Positions 57,987 to 64,000 of a stretch of 64,000 nt of DNA are shown here, in pieces (position 1 is the first letter of the stretch; each line of letters begins with the position of its first letter). Origin of the DNA: CBDCCT01 sp965214995 (lineage in GTDB: Bacteria > Deinococcota > Deinococci > Deinococcales > Trueperaceae). The notes beneath the pieces are model-generated. The model was given only the letters and a program-made list of their open reading frames with translations. It was not told the origin of the DNA and searched no databases. Where the stretch lies: positions 1,488,001 through 1,552,000 of the forward strand of contig CBDCCT010000002.1 in the NCBI GenBank assembly GCA_965214995.1, read 5' to 3'. A program made the translations under genes and the position numbers.

Positions 57987-60275
57987 GTGAAGGAGTCTTT
58001 AAGACAAGCCGCCTTGCCGGGTTCTTTAATGAACACTGTCAGGTGCGTGCTCATAACGTCTCTATTGATGCTTGGGGCGGCGCTTGCGCAAGACGTGGGC
58101 GACCTCGAGATCGTCGTCGTGCCCGCGGAGGCCGTCATTACCGTGACGGGTCCCGACGGTTACGCGGAGACGTTCACAGGAAGCCAGACGTTAGAGGGTT
58201 TGGTGGTCGGGACGTACATCATCGCCGCCACACTCGAAGGATATCAACCCATTGAAGAGAGGGTCGAGGTGGTGGCGGGCGGCCTCGCCACGCTCGACAC
58301 CGAACTGCTGGCGGTAGGCGCTTTAGAGGATGCCCAGACCGTCCCCGCCGAAGTAGACGCAACCATCGAAGTGCCCCAGGGTCCTCCCGGTCCTCCAGGA
58401 CCCATCGGCCCGAGGGGTCCCGCAGGTTCGCCCGGCCCTCAGGGTGAAACAGGTCCTCCTGGTCCGCAAGGCGAAACCGGCCCGCCTGGTCCACAGGGTG
58501 AAACCGGCCCGCCTGGTCCGCCTGGTCCGCAGGGCGAACAAGGACCGCAAGGCGAGACCGGCGCAACGGGCCCGGAAGGTTCTCCCGGGCCTCAAGGCGA
58601 GCAGGGTGAGCAGGGCGAAACAGGTCCTGTCGGTCCTCCCGGGCCTCAGGGCGAAACCGGCGGGGCAGGTCCTGTGGGTCCTCCTGGACCGCAGGGTGAA
58701 ACCGGCCCCGTGGGTCCTCCTGGGCCACAAGGCGAAACGGGCGGCGCGGGTCCGGCGGGCCCTCGAGGCCCGGCAGGTGCTGAAGGTCCCCGCGGTCCGG
58801 CGGGTCCTCAGGGTGAGATAGGCCCCGTGGGTCCGCGCGGCCCCGAGGGTCCCGAAGGTCCTTCCGGCCCTCCTGGGCCTCAGGGTGAGCAGGGCGACAC
58901 GGGCGGTGTCGGCCCCGCGGGTCCTCCTGGACCCCAAGGTGAAGAGGGACCGCAAGGTGAGACGGGTCCCGTGGGTCCTCCTGGGCCACAAGGTGAAACC
59001 GGCGGGGCGGGTCCTGTAGGCCCTCCTGGGCCTCAGGGCGAACAGGGCGAGACGGGTCCTTCCGGCCCTCCCGGCCCTCAAGGTGAGCAGGGCGAAACCG
59101 GTGCCCGTGGCCCGGCAGGTCCGCAAGGTGAAACGGGCGGGGCGGGTCCTATCGGCCCCGTTGGCCCTCAAGGTCCGCAAGGTGAGCAGGGCGAACAGGG
59201 TGAAACCGGTCCTCCTGGCCCTCCCGGTCCTCAGGGTGAAACGGGTGCCCGCGGCCCGGCAGGCCCACAGGGTGACCAGGGTCCGGTGGGTCCGGTGGGT
59301 CCGGAAGGCCCTCGAGGTCCAGCCGGTCCAGAAGGCCCCACGGGTCCAGCCGGAGCAACGGGTCCGGCGGGTCAACGCGGCCCGGCGGGTCCAGCCGGTG
59401 TGCTCGGCTACGAAATCGTAAACAGCGGCGCTGTCTCGGTCGAGGCGCTCACGCCAGCCGAGCTGGCGGTGGAGTGTCCCGACGGCAAATCGCCGGTCGG
59501 CGGCGGCGTGCAGGGGGCTTTAGAGCTTAGGGTCTACAATTCCTACCCCGACGGCGACGCCTGGCAGATTTCGCTCCAGAACGACAGCACCGAGACGCAG
59601 AGCTTTACGGCGTACGCCATCTGCGTCAACACGCAAGACGTCGAGCGGACGACGGTTGACGCCGAAGCGGACACCGTCATGGTCGGCGTCATGACGGGCG
59701 GCGACATGACGGGCGGCGCGATGACGGGCGGTGCCACAGGCGGCGCGGCAACGGGTGGCGCTCAGACGGGTGCCGCCGTGAGTGGCGCGGTCGGTGGTCT
59801 TGACCTCGTCGTTCCTACGGGCGCGGTTTATGTGGTGAGAGGCCCCGGCGGTTTTGAGCAAGAGCTTACCGGCGGCCAGCAACTGACCGACCTCGAGGCG
59901 GGCGTCTACACCGTCGTCATCGCCATCGAGGGCGAAAGCGTCGAGCGGGAAATCGAGGTCGTCGAGGGCGAGACCGCCATGCTTGACGTCACCGACGTTA
60001 GCGTCACGGGCGGCGCAACAGGAGGTGCTCAGACGGGCGGCGCTGCAACAGGCGGCGCGACGGGTGGCATGGGCAACCTCAACGTCACGGCGACTACCGA
60101 CACGGCTTTCGTCATCACCGGTCCCGGCGGCTATGAAGAAGAGCTCACCGGCAACCAAGAGCTGACCGAGCTCGAGGCGGGCGTCTACATCATCGTGGCG
60201 ACCGTTGACGGCGAGGAGGTCGAAAGCGAAGTGGAAATCGTGGAGGGCGAAACTATCGAACTAGACCTTCAGTAG
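57987..60275 (+). CDS. Large exported collagen-like protein with PEGA-like modules
   Basis: A 762-residue exported protein. It starts at GTG after GAAAGGGGG, with Met15 as a possible alternative. A signal peptide ends near residue 35 (AALAQ). Residues 38-110 are a PEGA-like beta-module. Residues 132-470 are about 113 Gly-X-Y triplets with no obvious interruption. Residues 471-555 are the small domain often found after bacterial collagen repeats (CPDGKSPVGGGVQGALE, then FTAYAICVNTQ). After TGGAMTGGA-type spacers come two more PEGA-like modules (GPGGFEQELTGGQQLTDLEAG and GPGGYEEELTGNQELTELEAG, here near residues 608-675 and 690-762). It should form a triple-helical surface fibre. No anchor is visible, so the attachment is unknown. 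Confidence 0.82.
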   Translation: MKESLRQAALPGSLMNTVRCVLITSLLMLGAALAQDVGDLEIVVVPAEAVITVTGPDGYAETFTGSQTLEGLVVGTYIIAATLEGYQPIEERVEVVAGGLATLDTELLAVGALEDAQTVPAEVDATIEVPQGPPGPPGPIGPRGPAGSPGPQGETGPPGPQGETGPPGPQGETGPPGPPGPQGEQGPQGETGATGPEGSPGPQGEQGEQGETGPVGPPGPQGETGGAGPVGPPGPQGETGPVGPPGPQGETGGAGPAGPRGPAGAEGPRGPAGPQGEIGPVGPRGPEGPEGPSGPPGPQGEQGDTGGVGPAGPPGPQGEEGPQGETGPVGPPGPQGETGGAGPVGPPGPQGEQGETGPSGPPGPQGEQGETGARGPAGPQGETGGAGPIGPVGPQGPQGEQGEQGETGPPGPPGPQGETGARGPAGPQGDQGPVGPVGPEGPRGPAGPEGPTGPAGATGPAGQRGPAGPAGVLGYEIVNSGAVSVEALTPAELAVECPDGKSPVGGGVQGALELRVYNSYPDGDAWQISLQNDSTETQSFTAYAICVNTQDVERTTVDAEADTVMVGVMTGGDMTGGAMTGGATGGAATGGAQTGAAVSGAVGGLDLVVPTGAVYVVRGPGGFEQELTGGQQLTDLEAGVYTVVIAIEGESVEREIEVVEGETAMLDVTDVSVTGGATGGAQTGGAATGGATGGMGNLNVTATTDTAFVITGPGGYEEELTGNQELTELEAGVYIIVATVDGEEVESEVEIVEGETIELDLQ

Positions 60276-60313
60276 AGGGTCGGCGAAAAGCCATTCGCAC
60301 CCACACTTCACTT

Positions 60314-60340
60314 GGAGGACGTCCTTAGGGGCGTCCTCCT
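60314..60340 (+). terminator. Weak hairpin after the collagen-like gene
   Basis: GGAGGACG (60314-60321) pairs with CGTCCTCC (60332-60339) around a 10-nt loop. No T-run follows, so this is only a possible terminator. Confidence 0.4.
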
Positions 60341-60387
60341 CGCTTCGTTTGGTAAGCACAAAAGCCCGCGAGTTTCCGACGAGCCTT

Positions 60388-60393
60388 CATAAT
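60388..60393 (+). promoter_or_regulatory. Probable leaderless -10 box of the zincin gene
   Basis: CATAAT ends 6 nt before the ATG at 60400. Confidence 0.4.
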
Positions 60394-60399
60394 AACGTC

Positions 60400-60795
60400 A
60401 TGACCTACGAAGGATTCAAGGAAATGGTTGAGGCGATGGTCGAGGAGATACCGGAGGAATTTCTACACGGTTTGCAGGGCGTCCACGCGCTCCCGCAGGC
60501 GAGGCGCGAAGAAGATTTCGAGGACGTATACCGTTTGGGCGAATATATGGACCCCGGCCCGGAGAGTTTTCTGGGCGGCAACGGCGGGCTGGGGCGACAG
60601 GTGGCGCTTTATTACGGCTCGTTCGCGCGCGTGGCGGAGGGCGACCCCACGTTCGACTGGGAGGCGGAGGTCTGGGAGACGCTGACCCACGAACTGCGGC
60701 ACCACGTGGAGTCTTTGGCGGGCGACGCGAGTTTGGTTGAGGAGGACCGGCGGCGGCAGGAGGGATTCAAGAGGCGCGCCAAAGGGGAACGTTAG
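60400..60795 (+). CDS. Metallopeptidase family protein (zincin, DUF1025 type)
   Basis: A 131-residue protein with the zinc motif HELRHHVE (HExxH) in the C-terminal half, and an N-terminal FKEMVEAMVEEIPEEFLHGLQGV, split here as FKEMVEAMVEEIPEEF and LHGLQGV, typical of the small Zincin_1 family. The function is uncertain. The frame is open upstream, but the ATG at 60400 is supported by the -10 box 6 nt before it and by the family start. The C-terminus is rich in Arg and Lys. Confidence 0.8.
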   Translation: MTYEGFKEMVEAMVEEIPEEFLHGLQGVHALPQARREEDFEDVYRLGEYMDPGPESFLGGNGGLGRQVALYYGSFARVAEGDPTFDWEAEVWETLTHELRHHVESLAGDASLVEEDRRRQEGFKRRAKGER

Positions 60796-60928
60796 CGTTT
60801 ACAGCGGTTTTCATCGGTATGCACGCCCTGTGGGTACCAAGTCTGCGACGCAGGTATTATCTCTTAAACTACCTTGTAGACGGTGAAACACAAACTGAGC
60901 CTCGCTCAAACCAGGGCGTTGCCTGCTG

Positions 60929-61756
60929 TCAGGCGGGTACGAGGTCAAAAACAACCAGTTCCGCGCGGCAGTTTAGGCGCACCGGCAGGAGGCTAAAGCC
61001 GAGACCTCTCGACACGAAACCCTGCGCCGGGGCCTCCACCCACCCTTCAGCGAAACGCGTGCCGTATCTCGACGAGGTCACCAGCGGCCCGACGCCGGGC
61101 AGCTTCACCTGGCCGCCGTGCGTGTGACCGCAGAGCGTCAGGCCCACGGCGGCGGGCACGCGGGGGAGCACGTCGGGGTTGTGGCTCATGAGCAGGGTCG
61201 CGGCCCCCTCCGGCCTTTGCGAAAGGGCCGCAACCAGGTTCGGTCGCCCGTACAAAAAGTCGTCGAGACCGGCCAGAAAGAGGTCGTCTCGCAGCCTCAC
61301 GCCTTCGTTCACCAGCACGCGCACCCCGGCCCGCTCTAAATGTTTGCGGACCCCCTCGAGCGGGAAAAAATAGTTGTGATAGTCGTGGTTGCCCCACACC
61401 GCCCACACGCCGAGCGGCGCGTTCAGGCGCGAGAGCGCCCGCGTGAGCAGTTCCAAACTCCCCCACCCCCGCGTGTCCACAAAATCCCCAGTGACGAGCA
61501 CCAGGTCGGGCGCTTCGGCGCGCGTCGCCGTCGCCCACTCTTCGAGAGAACCCTCCTGGATGTAGAGGCCGTAATGCAGGTCGGTGAGGTGCGCCACGCG
61601 CACGGGCGCGCTCAGCCCCGCCAAAGGATGGCGGTAACGGTTGACCTCGAACCGGTAGCCGTCCGCCAGCCCCACCCCCGTGAGGCCAAACCCGCCCGCC
61701 GCCAAGAGGGCCAAGAACTGCCGCCTCGAGAGCGTGGTGGAAACATGGTCTTGCAC
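60929..61756 (-). CDS. Tat-exported metallophosphoesterase
   Basis: A 275-residue calcineurin-like phosphoesterase. The N-terminus TTLSRRQFLALLAAGGFG is a twin-arginine signal. The metal-binding core is intact: LTDLHYG, VLVTGDFVDTRG (GDxVD), VWGNHDYHNYF (GNHD), LLMSHNPDV and CGHTHGGQV (GHTHGG). Members resemble YkuE-like phosphodiesterases, with unknown substrate. The GTG at 61756 is chosen because a TACACT -10 ends 6 nt upstream and because a longer frame is not conserved. Confidence 0.88.
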   Translation of the reverse strand: MQDHVSTTLSRRQFLALLAAGGFGLTGVGLADGYRFEVNRYRHPLAGLSAPVRVAHLTDLHYGLYIQEGSLEEWATATRAEAPDLVLVTGDFVDTRGWGSLELLTRALSRLNAPLGVWAVWGNHDYHNYFFPLEGVRKHLERAGVRVLVNEGVRLRDDLFLAGLDDFLYGRPNLVAALSQRPEGAATLLMSHNPDVLPRVPAAVGLTLCGHTHGGQVKLPGVGPLVTSSRYGTRFAEGWVEAPAQGFVSRGLGFSLLPVRLNCRAELVVFDLVPA

Positions 61757-61762
61757 GGCTCG

Positions 61763-61768
61763 AGTGTA
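61763..61768 (-). promoter_or_regulatory. Leaderless -10 box of the metallophosphoesterase gene
   Basis: TACACT on the minus strand ends 6 nt before the GTG at 61756. Confidence 0.5.
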
Positions 61769-61890
61769 CGCCCCGCCGCAGCGCTTACGTTCGGAGTCAT
61801 CACACTTTTTTGGAGACGTTTTCAACCCTTTTCATAACGTTCGCGCTTATTTTTTCCAGAGGCGCGCAGCGTAGCGGGAAACTCGGTATT

Positions 61891-63864
61891 TTAAAGATTT
61901 TCGCCGTAGCCCCCAAACATCACATCGTGCGGCGCTATCATTTCGCCAAAAGCGTGTAGGGCGGGGGGCAGCTCGAGCGCGTCCGCGTTGAAATTCATGA
62001 GGTACCGACGCCGCCCGCGGCGGCTTAAACGCAGGCCCTCGGGAAGCTCCAACAGCGTGAGCCCCGCCGCCTCCAAAACTTCACGGAAGAGGGCCTGGTG
62101 GAGCGCCAAACTTCCCCACATCCCCAGCGTGGTACAAGTGCCCGCCTCTAGCTCCTGCCGCGTCACCGCCGCGGTGCCCTCATACGCGCTTGTAAGGTAC
62201 GTCGCCCGCACCTCCGCGGTGGTCGGCGTCAGCAGGTCCGCCCAGGTGGCGTAGGGGTAGCGTTCGCCGTTGTGTATAACCTCGCCGCTCGAGCCGGGCC
62301 GGAGCGCGTCCACATAGTCTATGCGCACGCCCATAAGCGTGCTCAAAGGGCCGGGCGCGGGGGCTTGCGCGATGTTCGAGAGTGTTTTGGCCCCGCTCCG
62401 GGGTCCGACAACAAGCCGCCCGCCGCCCTGTACATAAGCCGTGAGATGCTCCGCCAGCGCGTCGTCAACGAGGTGAAGCGCGGGGGCAAACACGGCTTTG
62501 TAATGCGCCAAGTCACGCCGCGGATGCGTGATGTCCACGTCCAACCCGAAACCGCGCAACGCCGTGTAGTAGTCCCAAAGCAGCGCCCAGTAGCTCCAGC
62601 CCTGCGCGTGCGGCTGGAGGTCCGTGGCCCAGAGGTTTTCGTAGTCGAAAAGCAGCGCCACCGGGGCGCGAACCGCGCCGCCCTCTTCTCTTTCCCCTGC
62701 CCCTAACTCCTCAACCACCCGCCTCGCCTCTTCCGTCGCGCGGTCAGGCGAGCCGTCGTGCAGGTTCAGCCCCGCGTGCATGAGTTCTTGCGCGCCCTTA
62801 GCGGCCCGCCAGCGGAAGTAGGCCACCACGTCGGCCCCGTGGGAAAAAGCCTGATGCGACCAGAGCCGCACCATCCCGGGCGCGGGCAGAGGGTTGGACG
62901 GGGCCCAGTTCACCCTCCCCGGCTGCTGCTCCATCACCCAAAAGGGGCTGTCTTTCGCGCCCCGGTAGAGGTCGTGCATGAACGAGACCAAGTCGGGGTG
63001 GCCGGAGCGCATAAAGCGGGCTTTTGTTTCGGCGGGCAGCCAGCTCGTCTCGAGCATCCCCAACGGGTAAGAGTCCCAGGTGAGGATGTCCAAGTCTTTT
63101 GCGAGTTCAAAATGGTCGAAGTCGCCAAAAAACATCATCGCGTTGTGGGTGATGGGTCGGTTTGAATACTGGCGAATAATATTCGTCTGGAGGCGGTTAT
63201 AAGCCACTACGGAGTGGGACGAGAAGCGGCAAAAGTCGAGGCTGTGGCTCGGATTGGGCTCAGTGACGGTGAGGTTGGGAAGCTCGATTTCGTCAAACGC
63301 GCGGTACTCCATGCTCCAAAAGACGTTCCACCACGCCTCGTTGAGCGCGTCCACGGTGCCGTACTTTTCCTCCAACCACAGCCGAAAAGCATCCCGGCAG
63401 TTGCTACAGTAGCAGCGCACGGTGTCGTGACAGCCGTATTCGTTGTCGGTCTGCCACGCGCCGACCGCCTCATGGCTGCCGTAACGCTCCGCCAACAGGG
63501 TCACGATGCGTCTTGTTTCTTCGCGGTAACTTTCCGAGTTGTAGCAGTAATGCCTGCGCGAGCCGAAGCCGCGCGTTTTACCGTCCGCGTCTACCTGCAA
63601 CACGTCGTCATAACAGTCGATGAGCCACTTTGGCGGGGTCGCGGTGGGGGTGCCCAGCACGACCTTTAGTCCTTCGTTTCCCAGAATATCGACCGCGCGG
63701 TCGAGCCAGTCGAACTCGAGCCGACCGGGTTCGGGCTCCAAACGGCTCCAGGCGAATTCACCCACGCGCACCCAGGTGAGGCCCTGGGCCTTCATACGTG
63801 CGGCGTCGGGTTGCCAGGTGGTTTCATTCCAATGTTCAGGATAGTAGCAGACGCCAAGATTCAT
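61891..63864 (-). CDS. Beta-galactosidase, glycoside hydrolase family 42
   Basis: A 657-residue GH42 enzyme. MNLGVCYYPEHW is the family start, Glu142 in QTDNEYG the acid/base residue, and Glu312 in FWVMEQQPGRVNWAP the nucleophile. The zinc-binding Cys residues (Cys107, Cys145, Cys151, Cys153 and Cys156, in CHDTVRCYCSNC) are those of thermophilic GH42 proteins. The glutamine-amidotransferase-like domain and the C-terminal small domain follow. No signal peptide is seen, so it is intracellular. The ATG at 63864 is used, since a TAGCAT -10 ends 7 nt upstream. No sugar transporter is adjacent. Confidence 0.93.
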   Translation of the reverse strand: MNLGVCYYPEHWNETTWQPDAARMKAQGLTWVRVGEFAWSRLEPEPGRLEFDWLDRAVDILGNEGLKVVLGTPTATPPKWLIDCYDDVLQVDADGKTRGFGSRRHYCYNSESYREETRRIVTLLAERYGSHEAVGAWQTDNEYGCHDTVRCYCSNCRDAFRLWLEEKYGTVDALNEAWWNVFWSMEYRAFDEIELPNLTVTEPNPSHSLDFCRFSSHSVVAYNRLQTNIIRQYSNRPITHNAMMFFGDFDHFELAKDLDILTWDSYPLGMLETSWLPAETKARFMRSGHPDLVSFMHDLYRGAKDSPFWVMEQQPGRVNWAPSNPLPAPGMVRLWSHQAFSHGADVVAYFRWRAAKGAQELMHAGLNLHDGSPDRATEEARRVVEELGAGEREEGGAVRAPVALLFDYENLWATDLQPHAQGWSYWALLWDYYTALRGFGLDVDITHPRRDLAHYKAVFAPALHLVDDALAEHLTAYVQGGGRLVVGPRSGAKTLSNIAQAPAPGPLSTLMGVRIDYVDALRPGSSGEVIHNGERYPYATWADLLTPTTAEVRATYLTSAYEGTAAVTRQELEAGTCTTLGMWGSLALHQALFREVLEAAGLTLLELPEGLRLSRRGRRRYLMNFNADALELPPALHAFGEMIAPHDVMFGGYGENL

Positions 63865-63871
63865 GCCGCTC

Positions 63872-63877
63872 ATGCTA
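63872..63877 (-). promoter_or_regulatory. Leaderless -10 box of the beta-galactosidase gene
   Basis: TAGCAT on the minus strand ends 7 nt before the ATG at 63864. It overlaps an in-frame ATG three codons upstream, arguing against that start. Confidence 0.45.
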
Positions 63878-63941
63878 ACAGGCTGTGCGCTCGAGAAGGC
63901 TCTCTGACATTTTCACACGCCGCCTTGGTTGGTCTCGAGCC

Positions 63942-64000
63942 TTAAACCTCCTCCCCCGACACCCCCCGCAACGCCCGGATTTCCTCACGCAATGCCGCTA
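63942..64000 (-). CDS. C-terminal tip of an unidentified gene cut by the window edge
   Basis: On the minus strand the last bases read AALREEIRALRGVSGEEV followed by TAA at 63944-63942. The Glu/Arg-rich helical pattern looks like a genuine coding end. Too little is visible to name it. Confidence 0.4.
   Translation of the reverse strand, partial: AALREEIRALRGVSGEEV

Noticed and set aside
58323..59375. Minus-strand frame of 350 codons opposite the collagen region
   Set aside because: The RTG/RTL repetition is only the complement of the Gly-X-Y codons; no SD or domain.
58370..59400. Short tandem repeats in the collagen region considered as CRISPR
   Set aside because: Units are 9-bp codon triplets for Gly-X-Y without constant spacers; it is coding sequence.

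Overview
The window is about 64 kb of GC-rich chromosome that is densely coding on both strands. It reads as a member of the Deinococcota, possibly Truepera-like. The evidence is indirect: an S-layer-homology (SLH) protein ending in a predicted beta-barrel, a Hera-like DEAD-box helicase, lipoproteins alongside an outer-membrane-type protein, and many genes whose start codon lies 5-7 nt after a TANNNT -10 box, the leaderless-mRNA signature known from Deinococcus. No rRNA, convincing tRNA, CRISPR array, transposase or prophage was found. The palindrome CTCGAG is strikingly frequent throughout (about 145 copies by hand count).

Layout. 0-5.8 kb: the 3' half of a ferredoxin-NADP reductase gene, gatC, two lipoproteins, then a compact minus-strand operon of HprK-like kinase, radical SAM protein and PqqD-like protein, and a secreted DUF3298 protein. 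5.8-12.6 kb: oxidoreductases (SDR, iron ADH, LhgO-like oxidase, zinc ADH), a thioesterase, and a natural fusion of an MhqO-type VOC dioxygenase with an MhqD-type hydrolase. 12.9-17.6 kb: a large SARP/BTAD-NTPase-TPR regulator, an unrecognised His-rich membrane protein and a secreted protein. 18-23.5 kb: a three-subunit molybdenum hydroxylase, a DJ-1/PfpI protein and a haloalkane dehalogenase-like enzyme.

23.6-30.7 kb: sufC, sufB, sufD and a Rieske ferredoxin, interleaved with an exported beta-propeller protein and a lipoprotein, then the SLH/collagen-like/beta-barrel protein. 30.7-38 kb: ispF, EamA and LysE exporters, a DUF433/DUF5615 toxin-antitoxin pair with a frameshifted toxin, and two divergent acetyl-CoA synthetases. 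38-43 kb: a complete Liv-type ABC uptake system. 43.3-47.5 kb: a small membrane protein, an apparently autoregulated membrane protein/winged-helix pair, and TrkH/TrkA. 47.7-54.2 kb: an exonuclease, the Hera-like helicase, a HAD phosphatase, a cytochrome P460, a DUF151 nuclease and gatB.

54.3-57.9 kb: a DUF72 gene fragment, arsR-arsC-aquaporin with a visible operator, a GIY-YIG nuclease and the intact DUF72 gene; this stretch looks like a small insertion or duplication island. 58-64 kb: a 762-residue exported collagen-like protein with PEGA-like modules, a zincin, a twin-arginine (Tat) metallophosphoesterase, a GH42 beta-galactosidase and the 3' tip of another gene.

The best candidates for undescribed biology are the kinase/radical SAM/PqqD operon with no visible precursor peptide, the iterated CTCGAG palindrome, the duplicated His-rich membrane protein, the 43.6-kb membrane/regulator pair with paired operators, and the SLH-collagen-barrel protein.
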